Shown here: positions 11,399 to 26,017 of the stretch, one piece after another | How the letters are laid out: each line of letters opens with the position of its first letter | Position numbering within the stretch: position 1 is the stretch's first letter | Assembly (NCBI GenBank): GCA_947179485.1 | Contig: OX359247.1 | Coordinates: 41,950,801-42,014,800 of the forward strand | DNA: 64,000 nucleotides | Origin: Allacma fusca | Taxonomy: Eukaryota > Arthropoda > Collembola > Symphypleona > Sminthuridae | Direction: 5' to 3' | The notes under the pieces: generated by a model | What the model was told of the DNA's origin: nothing | Seen by the model: the letters and a program-made list of their open reading frames with translations, nothing else | Databases searched by the model: none | Position numbers and translations under genes: made by a program

Positions 11399-14300
11399 AA
11401 GTGCTCCATATTTGCCGTGCGGTATGAAAATAATGGGGCTCTACAATTTCCACACCAGTTATGTAGTTTGCTCCTGGAGAGCATATTACAAAAGAGGAAA
11501 TCTTTTCCGGGTTAGATTAAACTGCGGTTGGGCTTGTTATTGACATTGCAAATTATTTTAAGGCTGACAATAATTATTTCAAAATCTATAGAATAGGAAA
11601 GTTTTGCTTCCGATGAAATTAGGGATACATATATTATCAGATTATATTTTATAGGAGATGTGTATTTTGTGTGCAAGTATACGGGAAAATGTGGCACCTA
11701 ATTTTCTTATGCACGGCTAGCTTAACATTGAACTACAGTAGATAAGTAAAGCTAACAGCCTTAATATTGATATTCACGTGTCAATCATGACGTAATGATT
11801 TGTATATTCAGTAAAAGTGAATGTAAGCACTTCCAAAGTATTTACAGTCATTTTTAATGTTACTTCTTTCCACTTCCTTTTGTTGGATTCTTTTCCAAGC
11901 TTTTCCTTCCTCAATATTCTACATGTATTTACATACATGTGTGTAGGTACACAATATGTGCACGAAAGAATTGAAGGATTTCTTAAAATTCTCGCAGACA
12001 CAGTTTACTTGCAAATTCAAGCGCCAGCAGAATAATTTGTGTTTCTATGTATTCATTAGTTTTGTGAGATCACTGATTTTTGATCATCTTTATATAATGC
12101 CTTATCTTTATACGAGCTCTTCCTAAAAACCCACAGTATATGAATCTTATGATGGCATGCTTTTGTCAAAGGAAAATAAACATTATGTTGAATAGGATTT
12201 TTTCCAAATATTTTGGACCCTTTGGAGAGAGACTGCACTGTAATTTCCTATAATTATTTGCCGCTCATACTTGCATATATTATTTCTTAAATAAGCATGA
12301 ATGGTTGCTATACCTCTCCATTTAAAATAATACCAGGCTGCAGCAACCCGAGGTTAAAATTAACATTCGCAGCTGGTATTTCTAAGAATGAATAATTCAA
12401 TAAATGATTATTTACAGAGGCTGGGACCAGATTATAGCAAACAAAGTTTTTTCTCCATGGAATTCGTACCCATGATTATTTCGAAATTTTTACCGTATTC
12501 TCCAAGAAATTTGAACTGGAAAAACAGTCAAAGTTAATACAAATTGCTGACTCTTGTCGGAATAATGGAGCAATCTTTAACTTACCCACATATTGAAATT
12601 TTTCCCAAACCATGTTTATAGTTACCAAAACAAATTTTTAGTTGAAAGTCTCAAATACCCAGGGTGGGAAAATTTATACGAGCCTGACATGTGATACAAC
12701 CACGAACATGTCTACAACACTGCAAACCACTAAGGTTGCTATTCTCCCTGATGCGAATTCCATGATTGCTCGGGTAGTGCCTCGGGGTGTGAATTTACAG
12801 AATCATAGTGCGCAGCAGCATAAAATCAGCCATACAACAGAAGTTCTTTGACCTGGTTGGAAAGGGTTGTCATGAAAATTTATCAACATTTGGGTATAAA
12901 AAATACAAAGTTGTTCAAATTGTGTCTCGAAGGTCGGATCTGCAGGGTTATCGGATAACCCCTGTATTCTTGTTGGGTAAGCAAACTTTTGAAAATTTAC
13001 TTCCACCGAATGCCCATGTGTATATTTCGATGTAGGAATTTATTCAAGTCTCACAATCAGTATTTTACCCCGGTAGAAACCGGGGTATCCGCTTTAGATG
13101 TGGAAATTTTCGAAGTGGTACTTCAACGGGGTGTGCTCAAAAAAGACCCCGAGAGCACAGATTCCGACAAATGTGTGACCTGATACCGTAAAAGTCGAGA
13201 CCTAGCGACGACAGTTAAAGTCACCTTGATGACCTCCGAGGTAACGGGGTCGATATGGTGGAAATTGGCAAAATACCCTAGCTTTTTAAAATTTTATCAG
13301 GTCGCAAAGTTTATGGTGACAAAACACTGTTTTCCTTTTGGGGTCAAATTAGTGTACTAATATACACTTCGGTGATGAGAATGCGTTGTAAAAGCACGCG
13401 AACTAATTTTACTATAATCTCGGGCCGCCCTCTACATTATGCCTTCTCTCAACTTCCATAATGTGGATGAACTACGATCAGAATTTTACATGCTCCGTGC
13501 GTATTTACAAAGTTGTGTTGTATGCACTGCAAGCTGATGAGTTTCAATGCGTATAGTGCAAAATTAGCATTTTTGGGCTAAAAAATAGCCAACGCCTTGT
13601 AATCGCATGTAACAAAGTTTAGTTTCCTCCTCCGTTGCGTGTAAGACTGTTTTCATTCATTCTTACTTCATTTAAGGATTCTACGTACTTGTACAACATT
13701 AATTTACGCGTCATGCTGGGACTGTGAATTGTCAGAAATTTTATAAGTATAGTCTCGTGGGTACAATGTATTTTGTCCTCCTTCGAATCTAGCTAAACAG
13801 GAAATTGAGTGGACTGAGCGAAGCCTTCCTGCGTTGCTAGTAGAAAATTAAAATTGTAATAATTATTGTTAATTATATACATGCTGAAAATCCTCAACAT
13901 GTTAGAATATGGAATTATTAATTTCTTGCTTTTAATTGTTTGCCATCAAAGCCCTCAAAATATTCAGCTGTAATTATTACTATTGGACTACAGAATAGTT
14001 TTCTTGGAAAAAATCATTCCACCCGACTGGCACATAATTAAACATCATATTGTTTCTTTCCATTCCATAGTTTTTTTCACATCGAGAGTTTTAACTCTTC
14101 ACACCTAATGTTAGTTACCCCCACCCAGTTATTTATTTTTGCCTAAAAATCTTTGAACAGAGAATCTTATAAATTAATACCTACAAGATTTTTGCTAATT
14201 AAAAAGCACTTTGAATTGAATTTGTTAGGCAGGAGTTCAGTATAACACCATAATTTATTATTTTTATGAGTTACTGTAAATAGTAGCATCAGTATGACTT

Positions 14301-14725
14301 CATACATTTTGAACAAACATTAATCACAGGGTACTCCGTCATTTAGCACCATAATTGATAATAATAATTGATTGACACTAAATATTTAATCCGGACTGGA
14401 CCCCTTAACTATAGTAGTAGTATAGTTAATCAATAGACCACAGAAAATTATTACATAAAATCAGCTTGAAGTATATTTCACAAACGAAAAATTTTACAGA
14501 TAATAAAATACAATACCAGGCTTCGGCTACATATTAATCTCCGTAAAAAATTTTAACATCGAAGTGACAATAACAACCTTTGCATAGTAAGTAATGACAT
14601 GTATTGCAATATTTTTATAACATATAAGGTTTGAACTGAATCAAAAGTTACATTATATTTCCCTAAACAATAAATTTTACTTATTGATGTTTGAAACAAT
14701 ACATTTTGAAAACAATAGGTGTGTT
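11399..14725. other. Long spacer between receptor copies 3 and 4
   Basis: About 3.3 kb with no gene I can support. The stretch 12640-13440 is noticeably less AT-rich than its surroundings and contains a perfect short hairpin at 13072-13090 (CCCCGGTAG..ACCGGGG), but its open frames resemble no family I know. It could be an old, unrecognised element. Confidence 0.4.
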
Positions 14726-17700
14726 TCAAATGGGAGCCTGCAAGTCAGAAGTACTTTCTTGTCTCAAAATTGATATTCCCGAAACTGAGCTATTGCTGGA
14801 GCTTGATGTTTTTCTTCCAAACCGGATCTTGGTACCGGCATCAGCGGTTGTGGACCCATGCCCTATCGATCCATGTTTGCTTACAATATCCGGAATGATT
14901 TCTATAAAATTAAATAAATATCACGTACAATTCAACCTCACCTTCAAAAATGAATTTAACAGTAGAAATGAACAAAATGTGCAGTCATATGTAAAACTTA
15001 CTAGTAATAATGGGATACTTCCTTTGTAAGCTCCGGAGAACGGATTTCCGACAGACGAAAATATAAAACATGGCGATGGCTTGCAAGTGATGAACGATAT
15101 CAAGTCTGTAAATTGGATCCACATTGAATATCCAACCAATGAGCTCAACATTCCAAGTTACTCCAGACACGATGAAGATTTTCAAGAATATTTGGTTCCT
15201 GTTGGTTAAAGCCAAACATATTGAAAAAATAATGGTTATATGGTATGAGAACAAATATGTGCCATAGACTGTAGCTTCCCAAATGATTAAAGATTTTGGT
15301 ATTTGATAACACTTGTATATATTTTCTTTACGATTGTCTCTGCTTTCCAGTGGTACTATCGATAGAAGCCCTGCGCGTCATCCGTCGAAGATGAGCCATT
15401 CGGCGAGTTGTTGCGACGAAAAATATGAGATTTGCCAGTAGCAGGAAGCAAAGTGGTCCATACCAATACGCACCCAGGGAGCCTGGAGCTAATGAGCAAG
15501 AAGCCGTCCCATAGTCAGGATATATTAGTTTGGAGTTGATTTGTTCTTCCACATCTTTCCGACAAACGAGGTTGTGTTCATTACTTCAGAAGCATCAAAA
15601 ATAAAAAACAATTTACACAGTACATCACCCAAAAATTCTGGATCTATCATTTAAAAAAATATTTCCCATTTTTTTTTCTCACTGTTTAGAATTTTGAATT
15701 CCAATGGCGGTCAACACAACCACCAACGGTGCTCCAAATGAGAAGCAAACATAGCAAAAGAATCTGCTAACATCGAATTTGGTACTGCTGGATGGTTTCA
15801 GAACCCTGAAATGATGAAGTGGAAGCGCTAATTCAAACTGAACACAACACTTAGATAATTTTAAATATTAGGATATAGCGGATTCATAAAAACAACTCAC
15901 TTGAAGGTCCAGTACAGGTCGAAATTAATTACCGACAACCAACACATGGTCATGAGGCCAGCGTAATGAAATACAATAGCTGGGATCATCAATAAAAATA
16001 GCGAAACAACTAGCTTTGATAATTATATACAAAAATATAAATAATGATTGGATAATTCACAGCTTGATTATTTCCCTATTCAACTCACCAAATGTCTTGC
16101 ACGCTACCGGGTAAAATTCCGGATGTTGGAACCATTTTGAGTAAAGACCCGAAAACAGAAACAAGAAGATGAATTCGCTGGTGACGAAGCTCAGCCTGGT
16201 CCAGGAATGAAGATTGACATTATCAATGATCAGGAAAACAATGATAGCCGTGAGTAAAAGGGCCACAAGGGCAACGATGAGAGTAACTTTAGCCACCGTC
16301 CCCAACCATGCATCCTGCAATGATATTTATTCTTAGGTATATCTATTTCAATGCGCTTTGAAAGATACATTCTCCAGCATCTAGTAAACTACGAACCGTA
16401 TTTCCCTAACACACATTATGGTGGCAATAAACCCATTGCTTCAGCCAATTCTTTTCAAAGGACATGCATGTTAGAGTAATCATATTTTTTTGAAAATGCA
16501 ATGTAAAATTTCAAACCTTATAGTTAACTATCACATCGTTTTGGCAGAGGAGAAGTACGTCCTGTTCACCATTACAGAGCATTTCCCACTTATTGGAATG
16601 GAATTGATCCACACAATAGTCCGAGAAATCATCTCTAGTTAACCATGCATTTTGTTTGGGAAAAAACGTGACTACTGAACCATTGGAGAGTATTTTGAAG
16701 GGTATCTTCATGTTTGCGAAGCTCCATCCGGTGGAAATCATTGTACAGTTTACTAAGGAACCATGCGCTATTGTGACCCGGGGCGCAGCACGATTGACGT
16801 TACTTACAGAATGATGTAAGTGGTTGAAAACTGGTAGAGGGAGGGATTGATTGTTGGGAGATTCGAATGGTTCACAATCTTGGGAGTCGTAGTTGAAGTA
16901 GTTCCCCAGAGGGCAGCACTTTCGGTAACATGGCTCTGCCTCGTTGCAAGTTGGACGACATACTCGAAAAATCATAGTGTCTTCGAAACTGTGAGGGAAA
17001 ATTTGTATGGATTATTTGACGCTAGACAAGGCGCAGATTTGTTAAAGAACACGAAATTTTACAATATTTGTTTCAATTTTATTCCGTACTTTTGAAATAC
17101 TTCCCATGTTCCCATTCTACTCCGTACTTAATATTTAAGATAGTTTTCTTACGTGTCAATGCAGAAATGATGAGGGAGATGAGTTAATTCTAAGAAATCG
17201 TAATCAGTCTCATTTGATTCCATTAAATTTCCGTCTGTGTCGAGGAAAAACTGTGGATTCTTGAAAACATGTTCCTTGCTGGGTATTTGTGTTGTTTTGA
17301 TATCATTTGAGCAATTGGGTGGGCTTGCAGGAATGAGTCTAATGATTAAAAAAATTGTTTAGTATTGATCTTGATGGATTGCGAAGAAACATGATTATGC
17401 TCGTGGTTTAGGATAAACCCTTCTGAGAGATTTTTCCACAGTGGCAAAATTATTTGGAAATAACTTCTTGTTGTTTTCTTTTCTTAAGAGCAGCTCATTA
17501 TTAAAATTAGTCTGGAGATCGATTATACATTCTGTAATGCATGCTATTAGTTCTAAGATCTTCCTCTGTTAAACACTCATTCTATTATTACAATGTTGAA
17601 TGTTCTTCTTTTAGAAACTAAATATTTCTAATACACGACTCTGTTCTTCAGTCCAGAAAATCTTGTGATACGCATAACAACTCGACAACGGATTGGCGTT

Positions 17701-18723
17701 AGGACATGTCACTAATCGGACAAATAATGTAGCTGCGCCTTTCGATAATTTTGGTGACCTGAGGATAATCGCTAGACCTCCAAAAATTATTTTGTTTAAA
17801 AATGTTGACTACAAATTCTTATTGTGATCGCCATTTCTCAACAATGTAATGACGTAGGGAGATGGAACTATAGGTACTCTTAACAATCGGCTCAAAATTT
17901 AACTTTGCCTTTTGTCAATATCGGAGACCCGGGATAAACCGTCTGACCTCGGGAAATTATTTCCGGGATAATAATTGCTTGTGGATGTCACATTTTAAGA
18001 ATGGATTGGCATACAGACATGTAACTTCAAAAATCGGGCCCAAGATGTAGTTATGCCTTTTGAAAACATCGGTGACAGTTGGGTCAAACATTTGACCTGA
18101 GCAAATTATTTTCTGGAAAATAACTGTCCACAAAACCTTCTGGATGCGATATCGTTATGGACTGGCATTGGTTTAAAAAATCGGTCGTAGTTGTATCATT
18201 TAATAATTTTAGTGACATGGGGTCAACCATTTTACCTTAGGTCGAATTATGATCTAGACAAACAACGCTATGAACTTAACGAGTTACACTTAATTAATCT
18301 TGTAACTTGTAACCATGTATACAATATACTTTACAATTTTTTTTGGGGTAACTATTAACTCTTAAAATTGCTACAGTTAGGAAAGTTTCATGTACTTCCA
18401 CCTGCAAACGGAGTTTGCGTAATTTGGTGCATTACACGGATTTTCGAAAATTATATTAATTTTTCTTACCTCACCGTGAAGGATTCGTTAGTTTGACTGA
18501 AATTTACGGGAATCATCCAGGTTGAATTCAATAGGATTGTGGCGTCTTCACAGCGTCTAGTCGTGATATTGTAAAACCTATTTAAGCTACAACATTTGTT
18601 TATCTTGGGATATGATTCTTCATTGGAGTTTGATTGACAGCCACAAGAAAGGCAAAGAAGTAAAAGACAAACTGTCAGAGCTTGTGGGCAAAGATACCAG
18701 TCAATTTTATTAATAGAAATCAT
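14726..18723 (-). CDS. Methuselah-like GPCR, copy 4 (complete, 654 aa)
   Basis: The rightmost and first member of the receptor array. Exons: 18723-18470, 17338-17153, 16988-16517, 16314-16089, 15979-15901, 15805-15683, 15583-15332, 15198-15002, 14901-14726; sum 1965 nt, in frame. The start at 18723 (MISINKID) gives a good signal peptide (LTVCLLLLCLSCGCQ); an upstream in-frame Met at 18774 is possible. Ectodomain motifs are INKCCSLNRFYN, FCIDT and CNEAEPCYRKCC. The seven TM segments follow the same exon plan as copies 2 and 3. The tail (exon 9) is shorter and diverged but keeps TADAGTKIRFGRK. Intron 1 is about 1.1 kb and carries a degenerate tandem repeat. The exon 3 donor is AAG|GTTTGA. The copy looks intact and expressed-type, without stops. 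Confidence 0.87.
17690..18270. repeat. Degenerate tandem repeat, about four copies of 140-170 bp
   Basis: Within intron 1 of receptor copy 4, diverged units begin near 17690, 17860, 18002 and 18159. Shared landmarks are a start like GGATTGGCAT, an internal AATCGG, then GCCTTTTG, then a GGTGAC/GGAGAC-to-GACCT block followed by AAATTATTT. The units are too diverged for a recent expansion. No coding frame runs through them. Confidence 0.5.
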
Positions 18724-18774
18724 ATTTTTTGACTCTTCAATAATTAAGCTATCAATGAGTGTGGACAAGCACAA

Positions 18775-20986
18775 TTTGAAGACAATGCCAACTTTTTACA
18801 TTGCAATTGTAGTGGAACTACTAATTCATTCATTATTGTAAGTGGTTAATTGATTAAATGGTTGGGCTCTTTGGAGAGTTATAATAAGACTACGGTTTTT
18901 CTGTAGAATTACTATTAATCGCAATTATTATCATTCGGTATTATCCAGACAGAAGTTGAACATGAAAAGATGCCTACGCTCATACACTTGTATGTACTTA
19001 TAAGTAATCAGAAATTGCTGCTGAGTTATTCTTTCAGAGCTTCAAAAAGTAGAACCTAGTATTGGGTTTTGATTTCGGTGAAAACTTATTTGCGTACACA
19101 AAAAACCCACGTAATCACTCGGTAAAAAATAACAATACACCGTATGAAACTGAAGTATTATAGGGAAAAGCCGCACACTTCCTTCTCAGTATTAAGCAAT
19201 GCATGAAAATTATCAAAACTATTCCAAAAATACAGTAAAACCACGAAACGAAATTATGATTTTAGGTTGTCAAGCAGAGCAGCTTAGCCGGTTACTGCTC
19301 CTATGATGCACAAAATGTCCCGACGCCAACACTGACTTCAGCGTTCGGCTTAACAACTTCAGCAAAAAATCAAATAAAAAAAGTAAGAAAAAGAATAATC
19401 TGTTTTTAACCGTGTATATCTATACAGGTAATTAATCATGCATACATGAAGGAACAAAGGCACCTATCATTACCACTCTTGATTTTTTAACATAAATTAT
19501 TTACACAAACTGGCATTGAAACTTTAACCAAACGGATTGTGTAAATTCGTGAGCGGGTATGTACATATGTATCTAAATATGAAAAACTACTTATACTACA
19601 CACACAGAGAGCGTTGAAGTGCAATAATTACCTAACATGATAGTTTCTGTATAGCAGGTAATCTTTCTTTTCATCTCCTTCTAGCTATCTGTAACCCTGA
19701 GACTCTAATACATATAATTATACAAGTTATCAATAATTTAAAACTTGAGACTTCCTCAGAAGTCCACGTCCTACCATAAATTATAATTGTATGGTCGGCT
19801 AAGATACAAAAATAAATCGCAGGAAATAATTATGACAGTCAAATTGGAGAATATTTTCAAGAGCCAAAAGTGAGCACTACATTTGGGAAAGTGCAGGAAT
19901 GACAATATCTTAATTTTTGTCTATTTAACACTTTTACGGTATTTACTGCAGATCTTTTCAATATTTGCGGCTACTTCTTAGCCCCTGTTAAATCCTTATA
20001 TAGTAGCATTTTTTTCAGTATTGGTGGAGCGTAAAACACAAAGACCTGATGTATCTACATATTATGTACATTGAATGAAATGACATTTGACATTACGTCG
20101 GGAAACTCATTCGAGAAGTACATTTTTATGAAGGAACCATAAAAAAGGAGTTATAACGCAAGTGTGCTAGTTCATCGCTTTTCGAGGCTATTGTAAGTGT
20201 GATATTCGTACGAAAAACTAACATTTTAAGTTCCAGATATTTACATACTGTCATCAGCTTTGATATTTTCCTCGTTTCTAATCTATTCAAGTCACATTAG
20301 CCAGCTTTTTATCTTGAAAATATTGGGTGACCGCTTGGTTTTTTCAATATACAATTTTTATGCTCTACAGTGAGAAGTATATAATACATATATATAATAA
20401 TATAAGAAATATATATACAGTAATAACTGTATTGCAAATACAAACAGTTATTCATTCCCTTTAACTTGCAAATAGTCACAGTAATGCTTATACATCACAA
20501 TCAATGGCCAATGTCCTAAGCTTTTCGTAGTGTAAAAAAGTAGAGCATAGTCAAAGCTTATGACGTAGGACGTAACAATAAATCACAGATTGACTATGCA
20601 AACTTTCTGACAACGGTTTTAACTTTCAAGGATTAAAATACCTTTATACCAGCTAGAAAATTCCATAATATTAAATTACACATAAGATGTATTTACAAGT
20701 TTTAAAAAATTAATAGTAAGCTAATTAATTAGTAGCTGCAAAGATGCAAATACCATCCCATTATGTAACCACCTTATTCTCAGATACAAAAATCCCATAC
20801 GCACATAAATACTAATTTGCTCACACTTTGTCCATCCCTGGTTAATCAAAGTAATTACATAGTCGTACAAATAACTGATTTTGAAGCTATTCTAACATTT
20901 GCCTAAATGTAACTAAAATACGTCCGCAAAAGGTATTAGCTCCAAGATAATTTGTAATGCTTGTTATTTGTAAGTGATGAAAATAA
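18775..20986. other. Spacer between receptor array and astacin gene
   Basis: About 2.2 kb, mostly AT-rich. It includes the upstream side of receptor copy 4 and the 3' side of the astacin gene. A sharply less AT-rich block at 19262-19371 stands out; it is open in one plus-strand frame directly after a TTTTAG, but no family is recognised. An AT-dinucleotide-like stretch lies near 20370-20420. Confidence 0.4.
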
Positions 20987-22968
<1,982 letters not shown>

Positions 22969-23482
22969 GGCTTGAGGTGGGAATGCAAGATTTGTTCAGA
23001 CAACAAAAACAAGTATTATTCTCGACTTAAGCAATAAATTTTTTTTACAGATTGTAAGCTTGAGTGTTCACAGGAAAAGCTTCTTGAGCTCAATGAGATT
23101 AAATATAAGACAGCACGGAACAAAATACAAAGTTTAATTGCAATACAGGGCATGCATGGAAACATTTGTTTACTTACTTATTCAAGGATTGGGCCCGTTC
23201 TATGCGCATAATGACCTTAACCTAGCCTTTCAATTTTGTTTGCGAATAATGCTAATTTCCAACTGCGCCAGATGATTCATAAACTGTAAAATGCGTCTCT
23301 TGATGCGTGGAACAGATGAATTTTAAACTTCACAAAGAGTGAGTACGCTGTACAAAATTAAAATCTGGTTTGAAATCAGAGCTTCCTACTTCCTGTGTCA
23401 AAAGAATCAAGTCAGTTTACAATCCAAGGACTTTATTTATATACAAATATAAAGCAAATTTTTTAAACCCGTAAATTTTACA
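22969..23482. other. Spacer between astacin gene and RING gene
   Basis: About 0.5 kb: promoter side of the astacin gene and 3' side of the RING gene. No gene or clear element seen. Confidence 0.5.
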
Positions 23483-26017
23483 TTAAGAATGTAACAAAAA
23501 GCTGAAGGAAGCATTTTGCCCGAGACCTTTGCATTGAGATCTATTGTGGTAATTTACAGTTTCCTTCTCAGCACTCCAGCAGGACGGGCAGAATTTCTGC
23601 TTGCAAATGTTGCATAAATAATGTGTTTTTTCTGCAGGGCAGCTTCCGCAGATACGACAATGAAATCCAGGTACGTTTTGCACAAAAATTGTGAAAACAT
23701 TGGGCCTGCAGTAATAATACAATTAATACTATTATCTCAATAGACAAAATAATAATTTCGCGTTGATAATCAATAATGAAATGTTGTCTGATTAAAAACC
23801 TTTGCAATGAATCTCATTTACCTGTTTTGTTGACAGTTACCAAATATACTTGTAAAAGAATCGACCATTCCACTTGTTGCTTTGTTTTTTATTTTAGCTG
23901 TAATTTCTGGCGGTTTTCGATCCGAACTTGAGATTTTTGATATAAGGATATGTAATTTCCAAGTTCCGTCTTGATTATCTGTAACAAATACAAACTAAAG
24001 CAGTTAGGAATGCTACAGAATATACGTGATAATTTTTTATTCACTTTTAAAGCAAAAGATGCTAAACTGATTTTGCCTATCCTACATCCTACCTATACAT
24101 TCAGTTTAGGAGGGGCCTTCCTTCTTCCCTATTTGTGCAATTGCTAGGCCTATATCCTTGCCTACAAGTAGGCATTTGCCGCTGCCTACATTTCTGCCTA
24201 TATAGGGTAACGGAAAGTGTTAGCCCCTTCCTACATGGGACCCTATACTGTAGAATTAAATTATATTTTGATTAAAATTCATAATTACATTTAGATGTCT
24301 TTATTTTAGAAAAATTAATTATGGACATATAGGATTAGTTTAAAAAACAATTAGGCTATCCCTCATATGCAACAATTATTCAGCAAACACTCCCAATTGT
24401 TTGTTACTTTCTTATGTATCGTAAATAAACTGATTGTGAGTACTTCTTCAAAATTAATGTTACTCATGCATTATGTGAAAACTCCTATTGATTGGTCGTA
24501 TTGCACGTAACAGTAAGTATATAAGCATCGAGCAATCACATACAATATATGTACATGTGCTTAGTTATGCATGGATATTATTTTGAATGGGAAAAAATCT
24601 CACATGTCCCTACAGTAGCCTGATTTTCGTGCTGCCTACATATATGCCTATATGACCGCGTGTATGCAGGCGTGCATTCCTATTTTATAGGCATTTTTTC
24701 TGTGAAAACCAGTGCACCCTATTTTGCCTATAATTCTTTCTGCAAATAGCTCGCACCCTATAAATAGGCCTACATGTAGACCTATATGTAGGATAGGCTA
24801 GCATCTTTGTTTTAAAGTAAGTATTCTGGTATGTTATTAAAGCTGGATATAGTGCAATCCTGCACCATACACAAAACTAGTGAGGACACACAAATGAATA
24901 AATTTCAATCAGGCCATAAAGGCTGCATATGGAAGTCAAATTTCTAAAAATGCATATACATATGTAGCTAATCTTACCAAGCTGGTTTCCCCCTTTACGG
25001 AATGACTTCAGAACTTGCTTAGAGACTTGGAAGTAGTCCTTAGGTCCTTCAGTTAGCAAACTAGTAACTGGACCTACCCATTGCAGGAAAGATTTCTGAA
25101 ATGCAAAACATTATCATATAATAATTATACATAGATCGCAACATGATAGATCTACATAATTTTTTCACAACTACTGGTGCAAATATTCTATTTTAATAAA
25201 TCTTACAGTGCTGGAGGAAAACTTCTCAATATTTTTATTTTTAGCAAATATAGTATACATGTTAAAAGATATACCTTGGATTCATCCCCAGAAGGTAGCG
25301 TAATCCTTACATCATATTTAGCAGCCGAGACATCACTTCCCAGCAAAGTGACGCTCCATGAGATTATGTCATTTTTGAAAATGGTTTGAAGGAAAAATGT
25401 TTCTCGTCCATGACAAATATAAACCGGCTTCCACACTAACTTCTCCTTCTCCAGGTCGTGCCAACTTGTGTAGAGCTGTTCAACCTCGACGGTCTCATCA
25501 AAAGACAGGATTTCTCCACAGATCCCGTGGTCTTCAATTAGATGCGTCACAAGATCCCTCTTATAAATCTTCTCTCCACAATTCTTGATTTCCAAATGGG
25601 AGCAGAATTTTTCCAATCTGCTGGCCCCACCAAAGTTATACATATGAAGACAAACAATAAGTACACAGTTTAACGTCACTAAACAAATTCAGTATGTACA
25701 AAGTAGTATAGGATGTAGTGGAAAGTACTTGTGCAAGTATCTCACAAAAATTCACAGTCCTGGGGAGAATGTTCTTCCACATCCAAGCACCCTTTTGTTT
25801 TATTTGGGCAGGCAAATGTGGGTTTGCCCGTAATTTTCTCAACTTCCAAATTACGAATCCTTCTTCCGGGCATCCTATCACGACAAACAGGACAACGTTC
25901 AACTTTGTCAATACAATGGTTGCATATCAGATGTCCATTGTAGCACTGATAAATTGGTGAGTAGAGCTTCTCATAGCAAACAGGACACTCATAGACAGGC
26001 TTCTCGTGTTTTTCCAT
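23483..26017 (-). CDS. SIAH/sina-like RING E3 ubiquitin ligase with extra C-terminal Cys-rich module (371 aa)
   Basis: Probable cytosolic E3 ubiquitin ligase. Exons: 26017-25746, 25620-25275, 25095-24978, 23978-23822, 23705-23483; sum 1116 nt, in frame. The RING at residues 11-45 follows the SIAH spacing C-x2-C-x10-C-x3-H-x2-C-x2-C-x6-C-x2-C (CPVCYEKLYSPIYQC; CPVC). It is followed by a SINA-type zinc-finger region (FACPNKTKGC; CSHLEIKNCGEKI; HLIEDHG) and a beta-rich substrate-binding-like part. The C-terminus (about 314-345) has a second Cys-rich module (FHCRICGSCP; YLCNICKQKFCPSCW) not expected in SIAH1/2. The start is the ATG at 26017; the frame stays open upstream without another ATG. Intron 3 (24977-23979) hosts an inverted-repeat element. 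The exon 2 acceptor could shift by one codon. Confidence 0.75.
24045..24817. mobile_element. Non-autonomous inverted-repeat (MITE-like) element in an intron
   Basis: The ends are related in opposite orientation: left TTTAAAGCAAAAGATGCTA..CCTATCCTACAT, right (reverse complement) TTTAAAACAAAGATGCTAGCCTATCCTACAT. Both subterminal zones are filled with short palindromic units such as GCCTACAAGTAGGC and CCTACATGTAG, while the middle is AT-rich. No transposase frame. It lies wholly inside intron 3 of the RING E3 gene. Confidence 0.6.

Noticed and set aside
17690..18270. tRNA or structured RNA cluster in the receptor intron
   Set aside because: No cloverleaf, no B-box; simple diverged tandem repetition explains it.
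24097..24800. Possible CRISPR-like array of short palindromes
   Set aside because: Units are irregular, lie within terminal inverted repeats in an animal intron, and have no unique spacers of constant size.
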